64,000 nt of DNA from Streptomyces anulatus (GCF_014650675.1 NZ_BMVK01000007.1:124001-188000), one strand, 5' to 3'. Positions 23,876 to 32,590 are shown, numbered from the stretch's first letter. Notes: generated by a model from the letters alone, not told the origin. A program made the numbers and translations.

Positions 23876-24826
23876 ATGGTTGCTTTTCTCCGGCTCGCGC
23901 TGCGCCGCGTCGCGATGATGCCGGTGATGATTCTCGGCATCGCACTGCTGGTCTTCGTGGTGCTGCAGTTCTCGCCGGCCGACCCGGCCTACAACGCGCT
24001 CGGGGAGAGCGCCAGTCCTGAGGCCAGGGAAGCCTTCGCGGAGGCCAACGGGCTCAACGACCCGTTGCCGATCCGCTACTTCGACTTCCTCGGCCAACTG
24101 CTCCACTTCGACCTCGGGATGACCGTCCCACCGAGCCAGCCCGTGATCGACCGGATCACCGCGGCGTTTCCGCTCACCCTCCAACTGACCTTCCTCGGGC
24201 TGCTCCTCGCGGTCACCCTCGCCGTCATCGGCGGAGTCCTGGGCGCGATGTACCGCGACCGGTGGCCCGACCAGCTCTTCCGCGTGCTGTCCATGGCCGG
24301 GGTCGCCATCCCCTCGTTCTGGCTCGGCGTCCTGCTCATCCAGCAGTTCGCGCTCAACACCCGGATCTTCCCGACCGGCGGATACACCAACCCCGCCGAC
24401 TCGTTCAGTGGCTGGCTCACCACCATGGCCCTGCCCGCCGTGTCGCTCGCGGTGCCGGTCGCGGCGTCGCTGGCCCGGCTCGTCCGCACCTCGATGGTCG
24501 CCGAACTCGACCGCGACTACGTACGCACCGCCCAGGGCAACGGCCTGCCGGTGTTCCTGGTGATCCGCTCGGTGCTGCGCAACGCGCTGGTCACCCCGCT
24601 CACCGTGCTCGGCGTCAAGGTCGGCTATCTGCTCAGCGGCGCCGTCGTCATCGAAGCGATCTTCGACCTGCCCGGCATGGGCAAACTCATCCTCGAAGGT
24701 GTCACCGGCGGCGACGTCGCCCTGGTCCAGGGCACCGTACTGACCATCGCCATCGCCTTCCTGGTGGTCAACGTCATCGTCGACCTGCTCTACCTGCTGG
24801 TCAATCCGCGCATCAGGACGGTGTGA
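23876..24826 (+). CDS. DppB-type ABC transporter permease
   Basis: A 316-residue permease with the DppB/OppB pattern: first segment at residues 13-30 (MMPVMILGIALLVFVVLQFSPADPA), then about five more. The EAA loop reads DYVRTAQGNGLPVFLVIRSVLRNA near residue 215. The start has AAGGAA upstream and follows the binding-protein gene by 74 bases. It forms the membrane channel with the permease half of the next protein. A longer overlapping frame from 22124 is an accident of base composition. Confidence 0.92.
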   Translation: MVAFLRLALRRVAMMPVMILGIALLVFVVLQFSPADPAYNALGESASPEAREAFAEANGLNDPLPIRYFDFLGQLLHFDLGMTVPPSQPVIDRITAAFPLTLQLTFLGLLLAVTLAVIGGVLGAMYRDRWPDQLFRVLSMAGVAIPSFWLGVLLIQQFALNTRIFPTGGYTNPADSFSGWLTTMALPAVSLAVPVAASLARLVRTSMVAELDRDYVRTAQGNGLPVFLVIRSVLRNALVTPLTVLGVKVGYLLSGAVVIEAIFDLPGMGKLILEGVTGGDVALVQGTVLTIAIAFLVVNVIVDLLYLLVNPRIRTV

Positions 24827-24827
24827 C

Positions 24828-26801
24828 ATGTTCGCCACGGGCCGTCTGGCCAAGAAGCTCTCCCGACCGGGCATCGCCTTCCGCGCCCTGCCGGTCACCT
24901 CCCGCGTCGCCCTCGGCGTTCTGGTCGTCGTCATCCTCGGCGCCGTACTCGCCCCGCTCCTCACCCAGGACCCGCTGACCACCGGCACCCCCGTCCAGGC
25001 CCCGAGCGCCGACCACTGGTTCGGCACCGACCGGGCCGGCCGCGACGTCTTCGCCCGCGTGGTGCACGGATCGCGCTACTCGCTGGTCATCGGCCTCGGC
25101 GCGACCGCCGTCGCACTGATCGCCGGCGCCGTGCTCGGCTCGATCGCCGCCACCTCGCGCAAGCTCGGCGACGAGTCCGTCATGCGGACGCTCGACGTCG
25201 TGATGTCGTTCCCGCCGATCGCCCTCGCGGCCGTCCTGGTCGCCGTGTTCGGCACCAGCGTCCCGGTGATCATCTTCACCATCGCCTTCGTCTACACCCC
25301 CTCGCTCGCCCGCGTCGTCCGGGCCAACGTGCTCGCGCAGTACGGCGAGGACTACGTCGCGGCCGAGAAGGTCATCGGCGCCCGGCGCGGGTACATCGTG
25401 CTCCGCCACGTCGCCGTCAACTGCATGGCGCCGGTCATGGTGTTCGCCACCGTCATGGTCGCCGAGGCGATCATCTTCGAGGCCAGCCTCTCCTTCATCG
25501 GGGCCGGCGTGCAGGACCCCGACCCCAGCTGGGGCAGCGTCCTCGCCTACGGCCGGCAGATCCTCCTGGCCGGCGGCTGGTGGGCCACCTTCTTCCCGGG
25601 CCTGGCCATCCTGGTCACCGTCCTCGCGCTCAACATCCTCTCCGAGGGGCTCACCGACGCCTCCGCCGCGCCCAGGAGCGCCCGCACCTCCCCCGCGCCC
25701 GCCGCCACCACGACGCCCGACCCGGTCGAGGCCGCCGCCACCGTCGACATCGACGCCGCCCTCGCCAAGCTCGCCCGGCACATCAACGCCACCGAGCCCA
25801 CCATCACCCCGGTCCGCGAGGACGCCGAGGAGCTCCTCGTCGTCCGCGACCTGGCGATCCGCTTCCCCGACCGCTACGGCGACATCCCCGTCGTCGACCG
25901 GCTGAACTTCACCGTCCACGAGGGCGAGACCCTCGGCCTGGTCGGCGAGTCCGGCTGCGGCAAGTCCATCACCAGCCTCGCCGTCATGGGCCTCCTCGCC
26001 CGCAACGCCGAGGTCACCGGCGAGATCCTCTACCGGGGCCGGGACCTGCTGAAGCTCCCGCCCAAGGAGCGTCGCGCCCTGATGGGCCCCGAGATCGCGA
26101 TGGTCTACCAGGACGCGCTCTCCTCCCTCAACCCCTCCGTGCTCGTCGGCACCCAGCTGAAGCAGCTGACCTCGCGCGGCTCCACGCAGACCCCCGCCGA
26201 GCTCCTCGAACTCGTCGGCCTCTCCCCCGAACGCACGCTGCGCAGCTACCCGCACGAACTCTCCGGCGGACAGCGTCAGCGGGTCCTCATCGCCATGGCC
26301 CTCTCCCGCAGCCCGCGCCTGCTGATCGCGGACGAGCCGACCACCGCCCTCGACGTCACCGTCCAGGCGCAGGTCGTCGAACTCCTCATCAAGCTCCGCG
26401 ACGAGCTCGGCTTCGCCATGGTGCTGGTCTCCCACGACCTCGCCCTGGTCGGCGACCTCTCCCACCGGGTCGCCGTGATGTACGCGGGCCGCCTCGCCGA
26501 GGTCGGCGACACCCGGTCCGTCCTGACCGGCCCCGCCCACCACTACAGCCGCGGCCTCCTCGGCTCCGTCGTCTCCCTGGAGGCCGGCGCGAACCGGCTC
26601 CACCAGATCCGGGGCGTCGTGCCCGCACCCCAGGGCTTCGGCGAGGGGTGCCGCTTCGCCGGGCGCTGCGGAGCCGCCACCGACCTCTGCCGCACCACGA
26701 CACCCGCGCTCACCCCGCGCGGCACCACGGACGACCACGGCTTCGCCTGCCACCACCCGGCCAGGACGACCGCCGAGGAACTGGAAGGGAGCGCCCTGTG
26801 A
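24828..26801 (+). CDS. Fused DppC-type permease and DppD-type ATPase
   Basis: A 657-residue natural fusion. Residues 1-280 are a DppC permease (membrane start near 30, HWFGTDRAGRDVFARVVHGSRYSL near 63, EAA loop DYVAAEKVIGARRGYIV near 180). An Ala/Pro/Thr-rich linker covers about 285-345. The ATPase follows: Walker A GESGCGKS near 372, YQDALSSLNPS, signature LSGGQRQR, Walker B LLIADEPTTALD, VSHDLALV. The cysteine-bearing C-terminal oligopeptide-transporter segment (GCRFAGRCGAATDLC) is complete. No frame break separates the halves. It starts one base after the DppB stop. Separate DppC and DppD chains are usual, so the fusion is notable. Confidence 0.92.
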   Translation: MFATGRLAKKLSRPGIAFRALPVTSRVALGVLVVVILGAVLAPLLTQDPLTTGTPVQAPSADHWFGTDRAGRDVFARVVHGSRYSLVIGLGATAVALIAGAVLGSIAATSRKLGDESVMRTLDVVMSFPPIALAAVLVAVFGTSVPVIIFTIAFVYTPSLARVVRANVLAQYGEDYVAAEKVIGARRGYIVLRHVAVNCMAPVMVFATVMVAEAIIFEASLSFIGAGVQDPDPSWGSVLAYGRQILLAGGWWATFFPGLAILVTVLALNILSEGLTDASAAPRSARTSPAPAATTTPDPVEAAATVDIDAALAKLARHINATEPTITPVREDAEELLVVRDLAIRFPDRYGDIPVVDRLNFTVHEGETLGLVGESGCGKSITSLAVMGLLARNAEVTGEILYRGRDLLKLPPKERRALMGPEIAMVYQDALSSLNPSVLVGTQLKQLTSRGSTQTPAELLELVGLSPERTLRSYPHELSGGQRQRVLIAMALSRSPRLLIADEPTTALDVTVQAQVVELLIKLRDELGFAMVLVSHDLALVGDLSHRVAVMYAGRLAEVGDTRSVLTGPAHHYSRGLLGSVVSLEAGANRLHQIRGVVPAPQGFGEGCRFAGRCGAATDLCRTTTPALTPRGTTDDHGFACHHPARTTAEELEGSAL

Positions 26802-27805
26802 TCAGGCTCGACGGCGTCCACGTACGCCACAAGGCACGCAGCGGCGGGATCTTCTCCCGCGATGCCGTCCACGCGCTCACCGACGCCACGCTGAAGGTCG
26901 AGCGCGGCGAGATCGTCGGCCTGGTCGGGGAGTCCGGCTGCGGCAAGTCCACGCTCGCCCGCGTGCTGACCGGACTGCAGAAGCCCACCGAGGGCGAGGT
27001 CCTCTTCCACGGGCGCGACCTGTGGAAGATGTCGGGCGCGGAGCGGCGCGACGACTTCGGCTCGGCCGTCGGCGTCGTCTTCCAGGACCCCGCGACCGCC
27101 CTCAACCCCCGCCTCACGGTCCGGCAGATCCTCCGCGATCCGCTGGACGTGCACCGGCGGGGCACGCGGGAGGCGCGCGAGGCCCGGGTGGAGGAGCTGC
27201 TCGACCTGGTCGGACTGCCCGGCCACACCCTCGCCGCCCTGCCCGGGCAGCTCTCCGGGGGCCAGCGCCAGCGCGTCGCCATCGCCCGCGCCCTGGCCCT
27301 CGAACCGGAGCTGATCGTCGCCGACGAACCGACCTCCGCGCTCGACGTCTCCGTACGCGCCCAGGTGCTCAACCTCCTGGTCGACCTGCGCGAACGCCTC
27401 GGCCTGGGCATGGTGTTCATCAGCCACGACATCCAGACCGTGCGCTACCTCGCCGACCGCATCGCCGTCCTCTACCTCGGCCGCATCGTCGAGGAGGGCC
27501 GGGCCGCCGACGTGGCGGGCTCCCCCGGGCACCCGTACACCGACGCGCTGCTCTCCGCCACGCCCAGCCTGCTGGAGGCGACGGAACGCATCGTGCTCAC
27601 GGGCCCCGTGCCCTCCGCCACCAACCCGCCGACCGGCTGCCCGTTCCGCACCCGCTGCTGGAAGGCCGACGACGCGTGCGCCGAGGTCTTCCCCGTGGCC
27701 ACGTCCGGCCCCGCCGAACACCGCTGGCACTGCGTCCACCCCCAGAACTCCGTCTCCCCCTCGGGGGACCGGACCTCCGTACCGCCCGCAAGGAGCACCG
27801 CATGA
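26798..27805 (+). CDS. DppF-type ABC transporter ATP-binding protein
   Basis: A 335-residue ATPase starting at GTG in a GTGA overlap with the fusion gene. Motifs: Walker A GESGCGKST near residue 45, Q-loop VVFQDPATALNP, signature LSGGQRQR, Walker B LIVADEPTSALD, FISHDIQTVRYL. The C-terminal cysteine segment (CPFRTRCWKADDAC, then HCVHP) is the family's oligopeptide tail. It completes the transporter: one binding protein, two permease domains and two ATPase domains on four chains. Confidence 0.93.
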   Translation: MIRLDGVHVRHKARSGGIFSRDAVHALTDATLKVERGEIVGLVGESGCGKSTLARVLTGLQKPTEGEVLFHGRDLWKMSGAERRDDFGSAVGVVFQDPATALNPRLTVRQILRDPLDVHRRGTREAREARVEELLDLVGLPGHTLAALPGQLSGGQRQRVAIARALALEPELIVADEPTSALDVSVRAQVLNLLVDLRERLGLGMVFISHDIQTVRYLADRIAVLYLGRIVEEGRAADVAGSPGHPYTDALLSATPSLLEATERIVLTGPVPSATNPPTGCPFRTRCWKADDACAEVFPVATSGPAEHRWHCVHPQNSVSPSGDRTSVPPARSTA

Positions 27806-28740
27806 CCGCCCCCTCCCCCCTGTACTCCGGAGTGATCCCGCCCGTCGTGACCCCGCTCACGGCCGACGGCGAGCTCGACCGCGCCTCCCTGGAACGGGTC
27901 GTCGGCCATCTCCTCGACGGCGGGGCCAACGGCCTGTTCGCCCTGGGAAGTTCGGGCGAGACGGCCTACCTGACACCCGGCCGGCAGGACGAGGTCATCG
28001 AGGTGATCACCGCGACGGCGGCCGGTCAGGTCCCGGTCCTCGTCGGAGCCATCGAGACCACCACCGACCGGGCCGCCGAGCGGGCCCGTGCCGCGGCGGC
28101 CCTGGGCGCGGACGCGGTCGTGGCCACCGCTCCCTTCTACACGCGCACCCATGTCACCGAGATCGACCGCCACTTCAGGGAGCTTGCGGCGGCCGTGGAC
28201 CTGCCGCTCCTGGCGTACGACGTGCCGGTCTGCGTCCACAGCAAGCTGGACCCGGAGCTCCTGCTGCCGCTCGCGGCGGACGGGGTGCTCGCCGGGGTGA
28301 AGGACTCCAGCGGGGACGACGGCTCGTTCCGGCGCCTTGTCATCGGGGCCCGTGACCTTCCGGGGTTCTCGGTGCTCACGGGCCACGAGCTGGTGGTCGA
28401 CGCGATGATGCTGAGCGGCGCCGACGGTTCCGTGCCCGGCCTGGGCAATGTGGACCCGCACGGCTATGTGCGGCTGCACGAGGCGGCCGTGAAGGGTGAC
28501 TGGGACACCGCCAGGGCCGAACAGGACCGGCTCGTCGGCCTGTTCGACATCGTCCGCGCGGCCCGCCCCGGCACGGCCTCGGCGACGGCCGCGGGGCTGG
28601 GGGCGTTCAAGACGGCCCTGATGCTGCGCGGCATCATCGACACCAACGTGATGAGCGCGCCGATGCGCCGCCTGGACGAGGCGGAGACCGCCTCGATCGC
28701 GGCCTGCCTGGAGCTGGCGGGGCTCTCCCTGGCCCGGTAG
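27802..28740 (+). CDS. Second DapA/NanA-family aldolase of the island
   Basis: This 312-residue class I aldolase is a close paralogue of the protein at 16797-17756, sharing FALGSSGETAYLT, VVATAPFYTRTH, LLAYDVPVCVHSK and the Schiff-base lysine segment AGVKDSSGDDG. The start is in an ATGA overlap with the DppF-type gene, so it is translated with the importer. Two readings fit: both are N-acetylneuraminate lyases induced by different promoters, or this one cleaves a variant (for example KDN or N-glycolyl or deacetylated products) brought in by the same transporter. Sequence alone does not decide. A long hairpin follows its stop. Confidence 0.88.
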   Translation: MTAPSPLYSGVIPPVVTPLTADGELDRASLERVVGHLLDGGANGLFALGSSGETAYLTPGRQDEVIEVITATAAGQVPVLVGAIETTTDRAAERARAAAALGADAVVATAPFYTRTHVTEIDRHFRELAAAVDLPLLAYDVPVCVHSKLDPELLLPLAADGVLAGVKDSSGDDGSFRRLVIGARDLPGFSVLTGHELVVDAMMLSGADGSVPGLGNVDPHGYVRLHEAAVKGDWDTARAEQDRLVGLFDIVRAARPGTASATAAGLGAFKTALMLRGIIDTNVMSAPMRRLDEAETASIAACLELAGLSLAR

Positions 28741-28748
28741 TGGGCATG

Positions 28749-28824
28749 GCCACCTGCTGGGCGGCCCGTGCCGGGCGTCAGGCGGTCACGCCCGCGGCCC
28801 AGCACAGGCCGCCCAGCAGGTGGC
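28749..28824. terminator. Long-stem hairpin between convergent aldolase and ThuA genes
   Basis: A perfect 18-bp inverted repeat (GCCACCTGCTGGGCGGCC and its complement at 28807-28824) with a 40-base loop. The right arm lies inside the last codons of the ThuA gene. It stands between two convergent operons, so it probably stops both; the coding overlap is unusual. Confidence 0.6.
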
Positions 28825-29458
28825 GGCGGAAGGCGGGGTCGCTGTAGGCCTCGTCCGCGTGGCCCAGTGCCGTGTAGAAGGAGCGGCCCGCCCCGGAATC
28901 CTTGCACCAGACCAGGGGGTGGTCGGCGCCCATGCCGCCCCCCTCGTAACCGGTCTCGTCGACGGTGGCGAGGACCCGCACGCCCGGGCGGCGCGGGCCT
29001 GTCCGGAAGTCGTACCACTCGTCGCTCCACTCCCACCGCGCCGGCAGGTGGGCCGTCGCCGGATGGTTCCGGTTCTCGACCAGCACGGTGCCGGGCTGGA
29101 ACGCGGGGTGGCCCCCGAAGCGCGCACCGAGCAGTTCGCCGTAGTACGGCCAGTCGTACTCGGTGCACGCGGCGGAATGGACGCCCATGAAGCCGCCGCC
29201 GTCCGTGATCCACCGCTGGAGCGCGGCCCGTCCGTCCTCGGTGAGGACCTCGCCGCTGGTGGACAGGAAGACCACCGCTCCGCGTCCCGCCAGGGAGGCG
29301 TCGGTGAAGACCGCGGGGTCCTCGGAGGTCTCCACGGTGAAGCCCTCCTCTTCACCCAGTTCGCGCAACGCGGTGCGCGCGGCGGGGATCGAGTCGTGCC
29401 GGTAGGCCGTCGTACGGGTGTAGACGAGGACGTCCGACAGGTGGCCGGTCGGGGGCAT
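28778..29458 (-). CDS. ThuA-family protein
   Basis: A 226-residue ThuA (trehalose utilisation) domain with the class I glutamine amidotransferase-like fold: VLVYTRTTAYRHDSIPAA near residue 9, VFLSTSGEVLTEDGR, GGGFMGVHSAACTEYDWPYYG near 88, and ALGHADEAY near 195. It is cytoplasmic, with no signal peptide. Some ThuA proteins work in 3-keto-sugar metabolism, and the enzymatic activity of most is untested. It is the last gene of the sugar-uptake operon, 26 bases after the 2-hydroxyacid dehydrogenase. The start ATG follows the preceding stop closely. Confidence 0.88.
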   Translation of the reverse strand: MPPTGHLSDVLVYTRTTAYRHDSIPAARTALRELGEEEGFTVETSEDPAVFTDASLAGRGAVVFLSTSGEVLTEDGRAALQRWITDGGGFMGVHSAACTEYDWPYYGELLGARFGGHPAFQPGTVLVENRNHPATAHLPARWEWSDEWYDFRTGPRRPGVRVLATVDETGYEGGGMGADHPLVWCKDSGAGRSFYTALGHADEAYSDPAFRRHLLGGLCWAAGVTA

Positions 29459-29484
29459 GCGGTTACTCCGGTTCTCGCGCGGGA

Positions 29485-30495
29485 TCAGGCCGAGGTGGTC
29501 AGGGCCGCGCGGGTCACCGCGTGGGCGAACTCCTCGCCGGCACAGTAGCGTTCGACCTCGTCCAGGGCGCTGCGGGTGATGCGCTGGAGCTCGCCGCCGA
29601 GCGACCCGGCGATGTGCGGGGTCAGGAGGACGTTCGGCAGCGAGTACAGGGGCGACGTGGCGGGCAGCACCTCGGGTTCGGTGACGTCCAGGACGGCGTG
29701 GATGCGTCCCGACGAGGCCTCGGCGGTGAGGGCGTCGGTGTCGACGAGCGAGCCCCGGCCGGTGTTGACGAGGGTGGCGCCGTCGCGCAGGAGCGACAGC
29801 CTGCGGGCGTCGAGCAGGTGGTGGGTCTCGGGCAGGGCGGGCGCGTGGAGCGAGACGACGTCGCAGACGGCGAGCATCTCGTCGAGCCCGACGAGCCGGG
29901 CGCCCATCGACCGGGCCCCGGCGGGGTCGAGGTGGGGATCGGCCAGCAGGACGTCGAGGTCGTGGGGGCGGAGCAGCTCCAGCACCCTGCGGCCCACCAG
30001 GGACGCGCCCACCAGGCCGATCGTCCGGCGGTAGTTGCCGAAGCCGGGGTAGTGCGCCGCCCAGTCCAGGGCGGCGCGGTGTTCGCGGTAGAGCCCGCCG
30101 ATCTCCCGTACCCGCTTGTTGGCGAAGAGGATGGCGGCGAGCGTGTACTCGGCGACGGGTACGGCGTTGGCGGCGGCCGCGGTGGAGACGCGGATGCCCC
30201 GGTCCCAACAGGCGTCCGTCACATGGTGTTTGACGCTGCCCGCCGCGTGCACGACGGCCTTCAGCCCGGGCATGCGGGCGAGGGCGGCGGCGTCGAGCGG
30301 GGGGCATCCCCAGGACGTGATCAGGAGCTCGACGGCCGCCGGGTCCGGCACCCCGTCGAAGGTCTCGGCGACCAGGTGCGGGTCGATGTCGACATGGCGG
30401 GTCAGCCGGTCGACCGCGGCCGGGGTGAAGAGGGCGTCGCGGTGCCGGCGGGCCATGGCGAACAGGGCGCGCGGGCGGGGCGGGGTGGAAGGCAT
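29485..30495 (-). CDS. D-isomer-specific 2-hydroxyacid dehydrogenase
   Basis: A 336-residue NAD-dependent dehydrogenase. The nucleotide-binding segment is TIGLVGASLVGRRVLELL near residue 155, an alanine-serine variant of GxGxxG seen in a hydroxyacid dehydrogenase subgroup. Catalytic residues are the arginine in VNTGRGSLVD, the glutamate in DVTEPEVLP and the histidine in LTPHIAGS. The chosen ATG has AGGA six bases upstream; an ATG four codons earlier (30507) is the alternative. It sits between importer genes and ThuA, so it probably oxidises or reduces a sugar-derived acid in the same catabolic route. Confidence 0.88.
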   Translation of the reverse strand: MPSTPPRPRALFAMARRHRDALFTPAAVDRLTRHVDIDPHLVAETFDGVPDPAAVELLITSWGCPPLDAAALARMPGLKAVVHAAGSVKHHVTDACWDRGIRVSTAAAANAVPVAEYTLAAILFANKRVREIGGLYREHRAALDWAAHYPGFGNYRRTIGLVGASLVGRRVLELLRPHDLDVLLADPHLDPAGARSMGARLVGLDEMLAVCDVVSLHAPALPETHHLLDARRLSLLRDGATLVNTGRGSLVDTDALTAEASSGRIHAVLDVTEPEVLPATSPLYSLPNVLLTPHIAGSLGGELQRITRSALDEVERYCAGEEFAHAVTRAALTTSA

Positions 30496-30516
30496 GGGGA
30501 TCCTCATGACGGGGGC

Positions 30517-31416
30517 CTACTTGACGGCGCCGGCGGTCATGCCGGACTTCCAGAACCGCTGGAGCATCAGGAAGAGGACGACCAGGGGGACCACGGACAC
30601 CAGTGATCCGACGATCGCCAGGAGGTAGTCCTGCGGGTGGCCCTGGGAGAGCGCGGACGAATACCACACGTACAGGCCGAGGTTGACCGGGAAGAGCTCC
30701 TCGTCGGACAGCATCACCAGGGGCAGGAAGAAGCTGTTCCAGATCTGGGTGAACTGGAAGAGGAAGATGGTCACGAAGCCGGGCGCGACCATGGGAAGGG
30801 CGATCCGGCAGAAGGTCCTGAACTCGCCCGCCCCGTCCACCCGGGCCGCTTCGAGGACCTCGCCGGGGACGTACGACGCGCTGAAGACCCGGGCCAGGTA
30901 GACCCCGAACGGGAACACGAGTCCGGGGATGAACACGCCCCAGAAGCTGTTCACCAGACCGGCCTCGGCCGCGATCAGGTACAGCGGGATCGCCATCGCG
31001 GTTCCGGGCACCATGACGCCGAGCAGGACGAGGGAGAAGATCCTCTCCTTGCCGGGGAAGTCCAGTTTGTCGAACGCGTACCCGGCGGCCACGCTGAACA
31101 CCGTGGCCAGCAGCGCGCCTACGCCGGCGTACAGGACCGTGTTGAGCAGCCAGCGCAGGAAGATGCCGTTGTCGGCCTCGAACAGGTACTGGAGGTTGTC
31201 GAGGAGCGCGAAGTCGTCGCCCGGTGCGAAGCCGTTCGTGGCGAAGAGGTCCTGACGGCTCTTGGTGGACGAGAGGACCAGCCAGAGCATCGGCAGGAGG
31301 GTGTAGAGGGCGGCGAGCCCCAGCATCGCGGTCACGCCGGCCTTGGACAGCAGGACCGAGGGACGCCTGCCCGGGCCGCGCGGGGCCGGGGCGGTGCGTG
31401 TCGTGGGCTGGGTCAC
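30517..31416 (-). CDS. Carbohydrate ABC transporter permease (MalG type)
   Basis: A 299-residue permease with six membrane segments (MLGLAALYTLLPMLWLVLSS near residue 30 through LLAIVGSLVSVVPLVVLFLML near the end). The EAA loop is EAARVDGAGEFRTFCRIALP near 190, the CUT1 sugar-importer form. It starts at GTG in a GTGA overlap with the MalF-type gene. No ATPase gene is nearby; streptomycete CUT1 importers commonly share the ATPase MsiK, and that is the likely arrangement here. The substrate is unknown. Confidence 0.9.
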   Translation of the reverse strand: MTQPTTRTAPAPRGPGRRPSVLLSKAGVTAMLGLAALYTLLPMLWLVLSSTKSRQDLFATNGFAPGDDFALLDNLQYLFEADNGIFLRWLLNTVLYAGVGALLATVFSVAAGYAFDKLDFPGKERIFSLVLLGVMVPGTAMAIPLYLIAAEAGLVNSFWGVFIPGLVFPFGVYLARVFSASYVPGEVLEAARVDGAGEFRTFCRIALPMVAPGFVTIFLFQFTQIWNSFFLPLVMLSDEELFPVNLGLYVWYSSALSQGHPQDYLLAIVGSLVSVVPLVVLFLMLQRFWKSGMTAGAVK

Positions 31417-32309
31417 GGCTTGCTCCTGCTGCGCGAGAAACGGGTCACGAGGAAGGACAGCACCGCGGCGAACAGCGCGATGAGCAGCGAGGCGGCCGCT
31501 GCCAGACCGAAGTTGTTGTGGGTGAAGGCGGCGGTCTGGACGAACATGTTGGGTGTCCAGCTGCTGCCGATCGAGCTGGAGGCGCTGTAGATGACCTTCG
31601 GCTCCGTGAAGAGCTGGACCGATCCGATGACGGTGAACAGCACGGCGAGGGCGATGGCCGGGCGGATCATCGGCACCTTGATCGACAGGGCGGTGCGGAT
31701 GCCGCCGGCTCCGTCGATCTTCGCCGCGTCGAGGGTCTCGCCCGGCACCGCCTGGAGCGCGGCGTAGAAGATGACCATGTTGTAGCCGATCCACTCCCAG
31801 ACGGCGATGTTCGCCGCGGAGAACACCGCGTTGTCCGCCGACAGGAAGTCGATGTCGAGGCCGCCGGAGGCGAGGAAGTCGGTCACCGGGCTCAGGCCCG
31901 GCGTGTACAGGTAGACCCAGATGAGCGCCGCGATGAGACCGGGCACCGCGTGCGGGAGGAACAGGGCCAGTTGGAAGAAGGCCCGCGCCTTGGCGAGCGC
32001 CGTGTCCAGCAGCAGGGCGAGCACGAGTGCGCCGCCGATCATCACCGGTATGTAGACCGCGACGTACGCGGCGATCGTGACGAATCCGCCGCGGAACGCG
32101 GGGTCGGACAACGCCTGGACGTAGTTGTCGACTCCGGCGAAGACCTCTTCCGCGCCGCCGAAGCCGAGGCCGGAGGTGCGGGTGGTGAACAGGCTCATCC
32201 AGCCCGCGTAGACCAGCGGGGCGATGGTGACGGCGGTGAAGAGAACGAAGAACGGTGCCAGAAGCAGCGCGGCGGTACGGCGCTGGGCGCGGGCTGACGG
32301 GCTTGTCAT
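31413..32309 (-). CDS. Carbohydrate ABC transporter permease (MalF type)
   Basis: A 298-residue CUT1 permease with six membrane segments (ALLLAPFFVLFTAVTIAPLVYAG at residue 14, then LYTPGLSPVTDFLASGG as an outer loop). The EAA loop is DAAKIDGAGGIRTALSIKVP near 205. It begins 272 bases after the binding-protein stop, an unusually long gap for such an operon, filled by an inverted-repeat element. It forms the channel with the MalG-type protein. Confidence 0.9.
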   Translation of the reverse strand: MTSPSARAQRRTAALLLAPFFVLFTAVTIAPLVYAGWMSLFTTRTSGLGFGGAEEVFAGVDNYVQALSDPAFRGGFVTIAAYVAVYIPVMIGGALVLALLLDTALAKARAFFQLALFLPHAVPGLIAALIWVYLYTPGLSPVTDFLASGGLDIDFLSADNAVFSAANIAVWEWIGYNMVIFYAALQAVPGETLDAAKIDGAGGIRTALSIKVPMIRPAIALAVLFTVIGSVQLFTEPKVIYSASSSIGSSWTPNMFVQTAAFTHNNFGLAAAASLLIALFAAVLSFLVTRFSRSRSKP

Positions 32310-32413
32310 ACCGGGCCTTTCTCGAGGAGAGCGGGAAGGTGCGGGGAGTGGGCCGATGCCGGCCCCGCCGGGTGGGGCGGGCATCGGCTCACCTGTGGTT
32401 CGGCGTCCGGAAC

Positions 32414-32590
32414 GCCCCTAAGGGGTGTCCCGCGATTCCCGGTGGAACAGTGCGCGGCGTCAGATGCGGTGCATCGCAAGGCGGAGGGACGTCCGCGTAC
32501 TGGATGTACGGGGATGTTCCGACAACGCGGCGAGGTGCCGTAGCTGTCGTCGCGCGCCCGCCGGGAATCGCGGGACAGCCCTTAAGGGGC
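32414..32590. repeat. 177-base inverted-repeat element between binding-protein and permease genes
   Basis: The ends at 32414-32443 and 32560-32590 are inverted copies of about 30 bases (shared core TGTCCCGCGATTCCCGG), differing by one mismatch, one indel and the last base. The inside is also foldable (CCGCGTAC...GTACGG, GCGCGGCG...CGCGCG). The right end supplies the TAA stop of the binding-protein gene. It looks like a short non-autonomous mobile or REP-type unit. In the RNA it would form a very long stem between a high-demand binding-protein message and the permease message, as REP units do between malE and malF. Both readings are inference. Confidence 0.7.

Noticed and set aside
22124..24826. 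900-codon plus-strand frame across the binding-protein gene
   Set aside because: Only its last 316 codons (from 23876) are a real protein, the DppB-type permease. The earlier part is Arg/Pro/Gly-rich shadow of the binding-protein frame.
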